Source of the DNA: UBA4744 sp963723165
GTDB lineage: Bacteria; Actinomycetota; Acidimicrobiia; Spongiisociales; UBA4744
Reading direction: 5' to 3'
Assembly (NCBI GenBank): GCA_963723165.1
Contig: CAVRPP010000004.1
Location: 1-64,000 of the forward strand
Length of the DNA: 64,000 nucleotides
Within the stretch, counting starts at the first letter, position 1. Every line of letters starts with the position of its first letter. This document shows positions 42,532 to 52,633 of the stretch, piece after piece. A program made the position numbers and the translations under genes. Below the pieces are notes generated by a model that ran no database searches, was not told the origin of the DNA, and saw only the letters and a list, made by a program, of their open reading frames with translations.

Positions 42532-44064
42532 ATGCGAGTCAGTTCAAATTGGGCACGGACGGTGCAGATCGTCCTCATAGCGATATCCATGATGGTGGTG
42601 GCGCTTCCGGCGCAGGCAGCCACGGACCCCCTTCCCCCGTGCCCGCTGGCTAACGGCATCATCGTGGATTTTCCCGATGAGCAGATCCGTTCGGACCGCG
42701 GTCTGGCCGAAGCGCAATCGGACCTGGTGCCGGTAGTGCTCTTGCCGGGCCGGTACCTGGTCACCCTGGCCAGCTACGACCATCTCGCCGAGGGTGGCGA
42801 CCAGCCGCACGAGCAGTGGTTCTTCTACGGTCTCGACGCGGCAGGTGGAACAACATTCACAACGCCGGCCATTGCCGATATCCCGGGCAACGTGAATTCA
42901 ATGATCCAAACGATGCCGGTGTTCTTCCTCGATTCCCGCACAACCAGGGTTGGCGCCCAGCATGCTTTTCATCCCGACAAAACGTCAACCAACTCCGTCT
43001 ATCCGTGGTGCGCGAAACTGGTTCGCGAACTGCCGGCCGCCCAGGTTCAGGGCGATTTCAACGGCGACGGTAAGGAGGATGTTGCCTCCTTCTACACATC
43101 GGACGGAACCTGGTGGGTGACTCAGTCGACCGGATCCGGCTTCAGCACAACCCTCTGGGCCGATTTCTACACAGCCACCGGATGGGGACCTCAGGTGGTC
43201 GGCGATTTCAACGGCGACGGCAAAGACGACATCGCCAACTTCCACGCCGGTAGCGGAGCCTGGTGGGTTTCGGTCTCTTCCGGCAACAGCTTCACCACGC
43301 GGCGCTGGGCGATATTGCCCGGCACGGCGAAGTGGGGTCAGCATCTCGTTGGAGATTTCAACGGCGACGGCAAAGACGACATTGCCAATTTCCGGGACAT
43401 CGACGGGACCTGGCAGGTTTCCCGGTCGACCGGGACGGCCTTTAGCACCAGCGTCTGGGCGGACTTCTCGACCAACAAAGGTTGGGGCCCGCACGTGGTC
43501 GGGGACTTCAACGGCGACGGCAAAGACGACATCGCCAATTTCCACAGCTCCAACGGAACGTGGTGGGTATCCCGCTCCACCGGCACCGCCTTTGCCACCA
43601 AGCTCTGGGCTGATTTCTACACGACCACGGGTTGGAGCCCGCAACTCGCCGCCGATTTCGACGGCGACGGGAAGGACGACATCGTCAACCTGCACTCCAG
43701 TGGCCGGTTGTGGATCTCCCGATCTACCGGCGCAACCTTCAAGACGACCCTCTGGGGGACCATACCGGCCGGCTGGGGTTCCGTACGTCTAGGTGATTTC
43801 GACGGAGACGGAAAGAGCGACGTGGCCGGCTTCTACGGAGCCGACGGAACCTGGCGAGTGTCCCGATCCACCGGTGTGGCCTTCACGACAAAGGTCTGGG
43901 CCGACTTCAGCACGACCACCGGCTGGAGCCCGCAGATGGCAGGCGACTTCACGGGCGACGGCAAAGACGACATCGCCAATTACCACTCGAGTGGAACCTG
44001 GTGGGTGTCACGATCTACCGGCAGCAGCTTCCTGACGTCGAAATGGTTGAACGCCAGGCCGTGA
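42532..44064 (+). CDS. Secreted VCBS/FG-GAP repeat protein
   Basis: About 510 residues from ATG 42532. The signal peptide is WARTVQIVLIAISMMVVALP with AQA as cleavage site. A ~125-residue N-terminal domain (LLPGRYLVTLASYDHLAEGG) precedes seven tandem ~50-residue units of the form GDFNGDGKDDIANFHS...W.VSRSTG..F.T..WADF. Each unit starts with a D-x-N-G-D-G-K calcium-binding loop, so the repeats probably build a beta-propeller. It is likely exported for adhesion or cell-surface binding. It lies just after the ECF sigma locus and may belong to its regulon. Confidence 0.88.
   Translation: MRVSSNWARTVQIVLIAISMMVVALPAQAATDPLPPCPLANGIIVDFPDEQIRSDRGLAEAQSDLVPVVLLPGRYLVTLASYDHLAEGGDQPHEQWFFYGLDAAGGTTFTTPAIADIPGNVNSMIQTMPVFFLDSRTTRVGAQHAFHPDKTSTNSVYPWCAKLVRELPAAQVQGDFNGDGKEDVASFYTSDGTWWVTQSTGSGFSTTLWADFYTATGWGPQVVGDFNGDGKDDIANFHAGSGAWWVSVSSGNSFTTRRWAILPGTAKWGQHLVGDFNGDGKDDIANFRDIDGTWQVSRSTGTAFSTSVWADFSTNKGWGPHVVGDFNGDGKDDIANFHSSNGTWWVSRSTGTAFATKLWADFYTTTGWSPQLAADFDGDGKDDIVNLHSSGRLWISRSTGATFKTTLWGTIPAGWGSVRLGDFDGDGKSDVAGFYGADGTWRVSRSTGVAFTTKVWADFSTTTGWSPQMAGDFTGDGKDDIANYHSSGTWWVSRSTGSSFLTSKWLNARP
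43045..44060 (+). repeat. Seven tandem coding repeats of the VCBS protein
   Basis: Seven units of 140-155 bases, each beginning with the GATTTCAACGGCGACGG-type core that encodes the Ca-binding loop. Units differ at third positions and in the middle, so they are old duplications held by selection rather than a fresh expansion. Confidence 0.9.
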
Positions 44065-44093
44065 CGGACGCGGTGAGCCGCTGCTCATCACGG
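44059..44093 (+). terminator. Hairpin at the end of the VCBS gene
   Basis: CCGTGA (44059-44064, containing the TGA stop) pairs with TCACGG (44088-44093), and an inner GCGG/CCGC hairpin (44070-44081) is nested within. No U run follows, so it is a weak or Rho-assisted terminator at best. Confidence 0.35.
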
Positions 44094-44168
44094 CGGAGTT
44101 GGCCTTCGGCCCCGTTCCAGTTGGTCACGGGAGCGCGGGCCGGGAAGTAACGAGGCTAGGTTTCTGTC

Positions 44169-44324
44169 ATGAGCCATCGACCCCACCCCCGCCATCTGGT
44201 GAACAACTGGCGCAATTCGGACCTGCCCTTCCTCGAGAAGCTGGCGCTTGCTGCGAAGAACAACGCCATCAAGCTCAAGAACCGGTCGGACTGTTGCGGC
44301 AACCACGGCGAACCTGGTTGTTGA
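44169..44324 (+). CDS. 51-residue Cys-rich protein ending CCGNHGEPGC
   Basis: ATG 44169 opens MSHRPHPRHLVNNWRNSDLP, then FLEKLALAAKNNAIKLKNRS and DCCGNHGEPGC before TGA. The basic N-terminal half has no membrane helix, and the conserved-looking C-terminus carries three cysteines in CC-x(7)-C, suitable for a metal or disulfide. I believe such short proteins ending CCGN-G-PGC recur in several bacterial phyla, but cannot verify it here. It stands alone between the VCBS gene and uppS on the opposite strand. Confidence 0.65.
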   Translation: MSHRPHPRHLVNNWRNSDLPFLEKLALAAKNNAIKLKNRSDCCGNHGEPGC

Positions 44325-44408
44325 AAGGGACCGGACGCGCCCGGTTCGGGTGCAGCGGACGGGCACAACCACCACCATTGAACGGCCGGCAGCCGACCGG
44401 TCGACTCC

Positions 44409-45191
44409 TTACCTGCCGAACCTGCGGTTGCGGCGGGTGAAATCCCTGAGGGCGCGAAGGAAATCGACCCTGCGGAATGCCGGCCAATAAACATCGACGA
44501 ACGCGAACTCGGAATATGCCGATTGCCAGAGGAGAAATCCCGACAATCGCGACTCTCCGCTCGTACGGATAACGAGGTCAGGATCGGGCAGGTCTGCCGT
44601 GTAGAGATGTTCGGCAATCTTTTCAGCATCGATGTGGTCGGCCAGTTCCTCGGCCGGCGTTCCGGCGGCAGCCAACGAAGAGACCAGATCCTGGACGGCG
44701 TCGACGATCTCCTGGCGGCCTCCGTACCCGATGGCAATGGTCAACCGGTGAAGTCCGGCACCGGCCCGCTCCTCGGCTCGCTTGGCGGCCGAGACCAGGT
44801 CTGGCGGAAGCAGATCGAGACTCCCGATGAAGCGCAACTCAAATCCGTACCGCTGCGCCAGCTCGGGCAACCGGCCGAACATCCCGATCAGGACCTCAAA
44901 GTACGGCTGCAGCTCCTCGACCGGCCGGGCCAGGTTCTCCCGGCTCAATAGCCATCCGGTGATCGCCGGTATGTCGACCTGTTGCGCCCATCCGAGGAAC
45001 TCCTCGAACTTTCGCATCCCGACCTGATAACTGGCCTCGTAGTCGGCCAGGCCTTCGGCCCTGGCGTAGCGTCGATGGCCGTCGAGAATGATGCCGATGT
45101 GGCGCGGCAATTTCTGAGGATCCATCTGCCGGAGGAGGCGTTCCTCGTACAAGCGGTAGACGGGCCGCAACAATGTTTTGTCCTGGCTCAT
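44409..45191 (-). CDS. uppS: Cis-prenyl (isoprenyl) diphosphate synthase
   Basis: About 260 residues from ATG 45191. PRHIGIILDGHRRYARAEGL is the catalytic diphosphate-binding loop; the usual DGN is DGH here. ITGWLLSRENLARPVEELQP, AIGYGGRQEIVDAVQDLV and DLVIRTSGESRLSGFLLWQS follow, and AYSEFAFVDVYWPAFRRVDF is the IPP-binding end. The enzyme chains IPP onto an allylic primer to make polyprenyl lipid carriers. The DGH and RTSGE variants mark a subfamily distinct from the main undecaprenyl enzyme, so a shorter product is possible. Confidence 0.9.
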   Translation of the reverse strand: MSQDKTLLRPVYRLYEERLLRQMDPQKLPRHIGIILDGHRRYARAEGLADYEASYQVGMRKFEEFLGWAQQVDIPAITGWLLSRENLARPVEELQPYFEVLIGMFGRLPELAQRYGFELRFIGSLDLLPPDLVSAAKRAEERAGAGLHRLTIAIGYGGRQEIVDAVQDLVSSLAAAGTPAEELADHIDAEKIAEHLYTADLPDPDLVIRTSGESRLSGFLLWQSAYSEFAFVDVYWPAFRRVDFLRALRDFTRRNRRFGR

Positions 45192-45320
45192 CGATCCCCC
45201 GTGGTCCCATGCATGGTACCGCCCCATCGCGGTTGCTCAGACTCCAGGTTGCCGGGCCGCGAATGGAGAAGAGGGGCCCGACCTCGTTGAGAACGTCGAT
45301 GGCAACAGTATCCTCAAGAC

Positions 45321-45986
45321 GTGGACCGAGTCACGCTGGGAAAGATGCACCATCCGGTTCGCGGGTTCCTTCACGGCACCGCTGCGGTGGTTTCGTTTGC
45401 CGGGCTGATCGTGCTGGTCGTGAAGACTTCGTCGGACTTGCTGCGCATGTTCACGATGATCGTGTTCGCCGGAAGCATGGTGGCCCTGTTCACGACGAGC
45501 TCGCTCTACCACTCGGTGCCCTGGAAAGAGCGCTGGAAGAAACGGATGCAGCGGTTCGACCACTCAATGATCTTTCTGCTGGTGGCGGGAACCTACACAC
45601 CCATTGCGTTCAATGTCCTGAGCAGCTCCTGGAAGTGGATCACGCTCGGAGTTGTTTGGGGTATTGCAGTATTCGGGATTCTGCAGAAGATGTTCTTCCC
45701 CAAGGTGAAGAACTGGCTTTCGATAACGCTCTACATGGTCATGGGCTGGTTTGCCGTCATCCCGGTCCGTGAGTTGTTCGATCGGCTTCCGCTCGAGGCA
45801 ATGGTGCTCCTCATCGTCGGAGGAGCCTGTTACTCCCTCGGCATGATCCTGCTGGTGACCAAACGGCCGCAACTCTTCCCGCGCGTGTTCTCGTATCACG
45901 AGGTCTTCCACGTGCTGGTCATCTCGGGAGCGCTGCTTCACTTCCTGATGATTCTCCTGTACGTCGTACCCATCGAGCGTCTGTAG
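45321..45986 (+). CDS. Hemolysin III / TrhA-family membrane protein
   Basis: 221 residues from GTG 45321. PVRGFLHGTAAVVSFAGLIV, AGSMVALFTTSSLYHSVPWK (the S-x-x-YH motif), RFDHSMIFLLVAGTYTPIAF and YHEVFHVLVISGALLHFLMI together show the PAQR/hemolysin III fold, with all the putative zinc-binding histidines and Ser. Seven transmembrane helices are expected. Family members affect membrane lipid homeostasis and are not generally toxins. The GNAT gene starts within its stop (TAGTG), implying coupling. Confidence 0.93.
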   Translation: MDRVTLGKMHHPVRGFLHGTAAVVSFAGLIVLVVKTSSDLLRMFTMIVFAGSMVALFTTSSLYHSVPWKERWKKRMQRFDHSMIFLLVAGTYTPIAFNVLSSSWKWITLGVVWGIAVFGILQKMFFPKVKNWLSITLYMVMGWFAVIPVRELFDRLPLEAMVLLIVGGACYSLGMILLVTKRPQLFPRVFSYHEVFHVLVISGALLHFLMILLYVVPIERL

Positions 45987-46609
45987 TGGACGCCAACGAC
46001 GAGTTCATCCGAACTCGCACCACAATCGTCGACCTAGCCGACGGAACCCCGGTTCGAGTCAGACCGATCATCCCGGCCGACAAGGCGCGCATCGCCGAGG
46101 GGCTCAGCCGGCTATCCGCCGAGTCGCGTTACCTGCGGTTTCTGCGACCGGTCGATCACCTCTCGTCCGAAGAGCTCACTTATTTGACTGAGATCGACTA
46201 CCGGTCCCACTTCGCCTGGGGGGCCGAGCTCGTTCGCGGCAGAGAACACCCCGGAATTGGTTTGGCCCGCTACGTGTGTCTGCCGGAAGATCCGACAACA
46301 GCCGAGGCAGCGATTGCCGTTCTTGACGCCTACCAGGGACGGGGCTTGGGCGGCATCCTCCTGAGTCTGCTGGCCGAATCGGCGCTCGAGAACGGCGTCG
46401 AGCGGTTCCGCTCGTACGTCCTGACGGACAACCGCAAAGTCCTGGCAGCGCTCGACGGACCCGGGATCGCACGCCGCGAGGAAGACAACATGGTTCGCTT
46501 CGACATCCCCTTGCCCTTGCCCGCTCATGCCGTTCGCGATTCCGCCCTGTACGAGGCCTTGCGAGCCGTGGCTCGGGGAGAAGTAGAGATCCGACCCCCG
46601 CGCCGCTGA
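45986..46609 (+). CDS. GNAT-family N-acetyltransferase
   Basis: 207 residues from GTG 45986, overlapping the previous TAG by one base. VRVRPIIPADKARIAEGLSR is the N-terminal GNAT region, and AEAAIAVLDAYQGRGLGGIL with LAESALENGVERFRSYVL the acetyl-CoA binding motif (Q-x-x-GxG). LTDNRKVLAALDGPGIARRE is the usual end of the fold. The acceptor is unknown, but the arrangement resembles acetyltransferase modules of protein acetylases (PatZ-like) without the CoA-ligase part. It is co-translated with the hemolysin III family gene. Confidence 0.9.
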   Translation: MDANDEFIRTRTTIVDLADGTPVRVRPIIPADKARIAEGLSRLSAESRYLRFLRPVDHLSSEELTYLTEIDYRSHFAWGAELVRGREHPGIGLARYVCLPEDPTTAEAAIAVLDAYQGRGLGGILLSLLAESALENGVERFRSYVLTDNRKVLAALDGPGIARREEDNMVRFDIPLPLPAHAVRDSALYEALRAVARGEVEIRPPRR

Positions 46610-46630
46610 AGTTCGATCAGCAGCCTCACG

Positions 46631-47875
<1,245 letters not shown>

Positions 47876-47979
47876 AACCTCATCGTCTCGCAAACACCGT
47901 TTGAGGACAACACGTCGTCGACCGGTCCCGGGCCGGACACGGACACCGAGAGGCCGCCGGTGAAGACCAGAATGGAGTC

Positions 47980-48852
47980 ATGCGAATCGGCTTACTCGAA
48001 ATCCAGACCGACCTCTCGCCCGCCGGGTGGGTCGCGGACGTGATCCATCCACTCGGACAGGATGTGGGTTCGCTCGTACCGGAAGGTTTCGAGGCATACG
48101 CCCGGATCTTTCATCCGGCCGAATACGTCGTCCCGGGGACAGAGCGACCGGTTCGATGGGCGGAGATCGCCGCGACTAACGGCAGGCGAGTGCATCCCGA
48201 GATGCAGTTTCCGCACCTGACGGGTCGGTGGCCCCATCGCGATAGCTCAAAGGGTGATCCACTGTGGAACTGCGAGCCCGACGAGGGTTGCCTGCCGCGT
48301 GATCACTCCGCAGCCCTGGCGGCGGTCCTCGCCCCCTTCACAACGACTCCGGATCCGTGCTGGTTCTGCGTGTGGGACGGCTTCGGAGGATCGAAGCTCC
48401 CCTACGCGCAGAAACACAAGATGCAGCTGCCCCAACGGACCTATCACTTGTTGAAGGGACCGATCGAAGGGATCAACGAGACGTTTCACCAGCCCGCGCA
48501 GTCGGAGCATACGCGAAGCTCCCAGCAGCTTCGCCGGCGCTGGTTTCGCTATCGGCCGGTCGGCCCGCCCGAGCGAGGTTGGCGGGGAATCGATCCCGTT
48601 GCGCCGCCCTCCGGGACCCCCACGAGCGAGTTTTGGCAGTCTGCCAATCTGTGGTGGCCGGACGATCGGGCCTGGTTCGTGGCAACAGAGATCGATCTCA
48701 TGTCGACCTACGTCGGAGGGTCTCGAGAGTGTATCGATGCGCTGCTCGCCGCCCCGAAACTGGAAGTACTAGAAGCGCAAATCGGCGACGGGATCGGCTA
48801 CGAGAGCGACCGGATCAACCCGCCGCCTGATGAACCGATCACTAGTAATTGA
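47980..48852 (+). CDS. Conserved-looking hypothetical protein, 290 aa
   Basis: ATG 47980 gives MRIGLLEIQTDLSPAGWVAD. Tryptophan- and proline-rich, with DPCWFCVWDGFGG, KMQLPQRTYHLLKGPIEGIN and the C-terminal SANLWWPDDRAWFVATEIDL and MSTYVGGSRECIDALLAA. No signal peptide or transmembrane helix. I recognise no domain. The regular codon use and the tight WWPDDRAW block suggest a genuine cytoplasmic enzyme or binding protein found in actinobacteria. It is divergent from the glycosyltransferase across 100 bases, so they may share a regulator. Confidence 0.72.
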   Translation: MRIGLLEIQTDLSPAGWVADVIHPLGQDVGSLVPEGFEAYARIFHPAEYVVPGTERPVRWAEIAATNGRRVHPEMQFPHLTGRWPHRDSSKGDPLWNCEPDEGCLPRDHSAALAAVLAPFTTTPDPCWFCVWDGFGGSKLPYAQKHKMQLPQRTYHLLKGPIEGINETFHQPAQSEHTRSSQQLRRRWFRYRPVGPPERGWRGIDPVAPPSGTPTSEFWQSANLWWPDDRAWFVATEIDLMSTYVGGSRECIDALLAAPKLEVLEAQIGDGIGYESDRINPPPDEPITSN

Positions 48853-48899
48853 CCAACAGAAGGGTAGGGCGAGCCGGCGCCGGGAGAGGGAAGTTGCTC

Positions 48900-50951
48900 C
48901 TACAGATCGGGCAGTTCGATGGCGTAGTTGATGGGAACGGTTGACCCGCCTGAACCGACCGTAACCGGAACCACCACCCGGGCCTGGTCGATGAGGCAGA
49001 TGCTCTCCTGTTCCGACTCGCAGTAGACGATGTAGAGATCGCCGGTGATCGAACCGCTCCCGGCGTTGAAGTTCACCGGGATATTCAGTGGGAACGAGGG
49101 GTTCACGATCGAACCCGTTGCGTCTGGCGCCAGATCGGCTACCCCGCCATCCACCTTCCACTCGAATCGTGAAGGGGCGAGCGGGTTGACCTTGTAGCCC
49201 CTTGGCATGGAGACTTCGAGCACCAGGTTGCCGGCACCGGGTGCCACTTCGATGGGATCGAGGGTGATGGTCGTTCCCCGGAAATCATCCTCTCCCGCGT
49301 CGATCACGTAGCGTTCCAAACCCTTGAGCACCAGCGTGGTCGTTTCCCCGGTCGCCTTGTCGACCACCCGGACCGAATGGTTGTTGGTATCTGCGACATA
49401 GAGCTTGCCGTTGGCGGCGTCGATGCCTCCCGGCTCGTAGAACAGCGGGTCGGATCCGTCTCGCCAGCCCTGGCCACCGGCAAGCGTTGTGACCTCGCCG
49501 GTGGCGGGATCGATACGTTTGATCTTCGAGTTGTAGGTGTCGGCGATCCAGACGTAACCCCCATCGACAACCACACCAAGCGGGTGCTGCAACCGTACGG
49601 CAGTGCCGAGACCGTCCAGGTCCCCGAACGTGAAGAGGTCCTGGTCGCTGCCGGCCAGCACATCGACTTTCCGATCGTCGCCTGCAACATCGGCCCAGCG
49701 AATCGAGCTGCTCTCCGAGTCGGCGAAGTAGAGCCGCCCTGATCCGTCGAGCGCAAGGCCGCTCGGTTGGGCCAGCTCGGCATCGGCTAGTGGACCGTTG
49801 GTGGTGCTCTCCCTGGTGTTGCCGGCGTACGGTCCCGCCGTGCCCGCTTCGAGATCGACCACCCAGATCTGGTGGTAGCCGGCCATCGCCACGTACAGGG
49901 CGTCGCCGTCCAGGGTGACATCCCAGGGCGAGTTGAGACCGGTAGAAACGGCGGGACCGCCCGCAGGCGGGAAGGTTCCTTTCTGACCGGTTCCCGCGAG
50001 GGTTGAAACCTGCCCGGTGAGGAAATCGACCATGCGAATCAGGTGGTTTTCAGTATCGGCGATATACAACTTCGACCCGTCGTCGCTAAGGGCGAGGCCC
50101 TGGGGTTGATTGAACGTGGCGGTACGCAAGAAACCGTCTGCGCTTCCCTGGCTCCCACTGCCGACGATCTCGATCACCTCACCGTTATCCAGCCCTGCCA
50201 CGATGATCCGATGGTGATTGGTATCGGCAACGAACAGCCGGTTTCGTTCGGGATCGGCCAGTACCTTGCCGGGGAAAGACAGAGCCGTCTCCGGGAGGCC
50301 TTCTCTTTCGAGTTTGATATCGAGCGCCGTACGATCGATCGTGCCATCGAATTCCACGACCAGTGAGTCCAGCACCGGCTTGAAGAGCTCGTATACCCCT
50401 TCACCGCTGTGAGCACCAACAACGTTGCCGGCCGGATCGACGATGGCCAGCGTCGGCCAGGCCTGGGCTCCCCACGTCCGCCACACTTCGAAGTCGGAGT
50501 CGTTGATCACCGGATGTTCGAGCCCGTAGCGGAGGATGATCTGTCGAATGTTGTCGGTATCGCCCTCGTTGTCGAATTTGGCCGAATGCACGCCAATCAC
50601 GACGAGTTCGTCGGCGAACTCCGCTTCCAGTCGTTTGAGGTCGGGAATGACATGGATGCAGTTGATGCAGCCGTACGTCCAGAAATCGAGGATGACGATC
50701 TTGCCGCGCAGTTGCTCCAGGGCCAGGGGACGGTCGGTATTCAGCCAATCCAGCCCGGGCGGGAACTCGGGAGCGGGTGTGCTGCCGGCATACGACTGCG
50801 TACTTGGGTCGGGAGTAGCGTCCGGTGCCGTGGAGGACGGGACTGAGCCGGCCGTCTCAACCGTGGCATCCGGTGTGGTACATGCCGTCGCCACAACGAC
50901 CAGGGCCACCAAGAGCGTCACGAAGTAGCCGGTTTGTCTCATAATCGGCAT
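48900..50951 (-). CDS. Lipoprotein with thioredoxin-like domain and NHL repeats
   Basis: About 683 residues. A signal peptide from MRQTGYFVTLLVALVVVATA carries lipobox ATAC. A thioredoxin-like fold follows with DFWTYGCINCIHVIPDLKRL (CxxC redox site). Then come several NHL-type beta-propeller units, e.g. NRLFVADTNHHRIIVAGLDN, LYIADTENHLIRMVDFLTGQ, VWIADTYNSKIKRIDPATGE and LYVADTNNHSVRVVDKATGE, and a final beta domain. This architecture is that of NHLRC2-type proteins. The CxxC suggests redox or disulfide exchange at the cell surface. A start at ATG 50942 is equally good. Confidence 0.92.
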   Translation of the reverse strand: MPIMRQTGYFVTLLVALVVVATACTTPDATVETAGSVPSSTAPDATPDPSTQSYAGSTPAPEFPPGLDWLNTDRPLALEQLRGKIVILDFWTYGCINCIHVIPDLKRLEAEFADELVVIGVHSAKFDNEGDTDNIRQIILRYGLEHPVINDSDFEVWRTWGAQAWPTLAIVDPAGNVVGAHSGEGVYELFKPVLDSLVVEFDGTIDRTALDIKLEREGLPETALSFPGKVLADPERNRLFVADTNHHRIIVAGLDNGEVIEIVGSGSQGSADGFLRTATFNQPQGLALSDDGSKLYIADTENHLIRMVDFLTGQVSTLAGTGQKGTFPPAGGPAVSTGLNSPWDVTLDGDALYVAMAGYHQIWVVDLEAGTAGPYAGNTRESTTNGPLADAELAQPSGLALDGSGRLYFADSESSSIRWADVAGDDRKVDVLAGSDQDLFTFGDLDGLGTAVRLQHPLGVVVDGGYVWIADTYNSKIKRIDPATGEVTTLAGGQGWRDGSDPLFYEPGGIDAANGKLYVADTNNHSVRVVDKATGETTTLVLKGLERYVIDAGEDDFRGTTITLDPIEVAPGAGNLVLEVSMPRGYKVNPLAPSRFEWKVDGGVADLAPDATGSIVNPSFPLNIPVNFNAGSGSITGDLYIVYCESEQESICLIDQARVVVPVTVGSGGSTVPINYAIELPDL

Positions 50952-51067
50952 AGCTTGCCAGGTTCCCGGGGGTAGGACCCCAATCGATGAATAGTTCATC
51001 AATTCGTAAGCGAGCTCACAGACCGGCTAGCAGGGAGACGAGCACCGATGCAACCCTCGAAGCGTCG

Positions 51068-52520
51068 TCAGACCGGCAGCTGGGATTGCTCAGCGCAGAG
51101 CGCTTCTATCTCGTCAACCGATGAGGGAACGCCGGCCGTCAGGTTCTCGTGCCCGCCGGCCGTGATCAGAATGTCATCCTCGATCCTGATCCCCAACCCG
51201 CCGAATTCAGCGGGGATGGGATGGTCAATAGCCCCGGCGTTCTCCTTTTCCTCCGCCTCCAGTTTCTTGGCTGCATCGGTTCCCAGCCGGTAGCGGCGTT
51301 CCATCCATTCGTCGTGATCGTATTCGAGAAGCGAAAAGGACGCCGTTCTCCGCTCCGGGTCAACATAGATGCCGGGCTCAATAGTGAAAGCCATGGAGGG
51401 CTCGAGGGGTCGGGGGGTGCGGTCTGGGTTCATAGAGGTCCCGGCGTCGTGAACGTCCATCCCAAGCCAATGGCCGGTGCCGTGCATGAAGAACTCCCGG
51501 TAGTGGTGCATGGCGAGCGATTCCTCGAGGCTGCGGGGTAGGAGCCCGAGCTCAATGAGACCTTCCGTGAGTACCCGTTTGGCGGTTTCGTGCAGCGCTT
51601 TCATGGACCCACCGGGGACGGCCTCTTGGATCGACGCCTCTTGGGCCGCCAGCACGACCTCGTAGAGGGCCCGCTGAGGGCCGGTGAAGACCCCATCGAC
51701 GGGGAACGTCCTGGTTATGTCGGACGAGTGGTAGCCATACTCGGCGGCAGCATCGATGAGCAGCAGGTCTCCCGTCTCCATCCGCCGGATGTTCTCTACG
51801 TAGTGGAGAACGCAGGCATTCGGACCGGAAGCAACGATGGATCCGTATCCGACCCGGGCCGCTCCCTTGACTCGAAACACGTATTCGAGTGCCGCCTGCA
51901 CCTGGTACTCGTACAGACCCGGCCGGGCGAAGCGCATGGCCTCGAGATGCCCTTCCACCGATATCTCGCATGCCCGCCGGAGATTCTCGATCTCAGCCGC
52001 GGATTTCCGCAGGCGCAGGTCACCCAGAATGGCTCGCGGATCGCCAATCGAGTCGGGGACGGGGCGGCCGTCCCGCGCACGGAAGCGGCGGGCCTGGCCG
52101 AGAACCGCATTGATCATGCCGTCGTGAGTTGAGTTGCCGAAGGTGTAGAACAAGGCCGGGCGCCCTACGAAGTACTCGCGCAGTTTTCCGGCAAGCTCGG
52201 ACAGGGGATAGGCGGCGTCGGCCCCGTAGTCCGCGACCGCTCCGTCGACACCCGCCCTGTAGCCGTTCCAGATCTCCATTTCCCGGTCGCGCGGGCCGCA
52301 CGAACAGGACGTAACGCTCTTCATCGTGGTTCGGGTTGAAGACCGCCACTGCATCCGGTTCGTCGAACCCGGTCAAGAAGAAGAAATCGCTGTCCTGTCG
52401 AAAGTCGTGATCAACGTCATCGTTGCGAACCTGCAAACCGGCGGCAGGAATCACGGCAATGCCGTCACCTACGGCGTCCGCAAACTGCCGGCGGCGGGCC
52501 TGAAGAGCTACGTGGTCCAT
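51068..52520 (-). pseudogene. Aminopeptidase P (Xaa-Pro aminopeptidase), frameshifted
   Basis: From ATG 52520 the N-terminal domain reads RQFADAVGDGIAVIPAAGLQ and DSDFFFLTGFDEPDAVAVFN, a hallmark of the AMP_N domain. After YVLFVRP (about 52285-52302) it shifts frame and continues as RDREMEIWNGYRAGVDGAVA. The catalytic pita-bread domain is complete: LLIDAAAEYGYHSSDITRTF (metal Asp residues), HGTGHWLGMDVHDAGTS and MAFTIEPGIYVDPE. So only one base appears wrong. It would release N-terminal residues before proline. It overlaps no neighbour and is followed by the NHL lipoprotein gene. Confidence 0.88.
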
Positions 52521-52633
52521 GGGCAGCAGCGTAGCGGCCCGGCTTCATCCACTCTCCACGCGACGCCGCTGCAACGCTTCATGTGCCCCGTGAGGATGGG
52601 CTCTGAAATTGGCCTCGGATCACCGCCGGACCC

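Noticed and set aside
43045..44060. Tandem repeats as a possible CRISPR or satellite array
   Set aside because: The units are 140-155 bases, in frame, and encode calcium-loop repeats; there are no unique spacers.
45321..45986. Hemolysin as a toxin
   Set aside because: Hemolysin III/TrhA family proteins are seven-helix membrane proteins linked to lipid homeostasis; no toxin feature is present.
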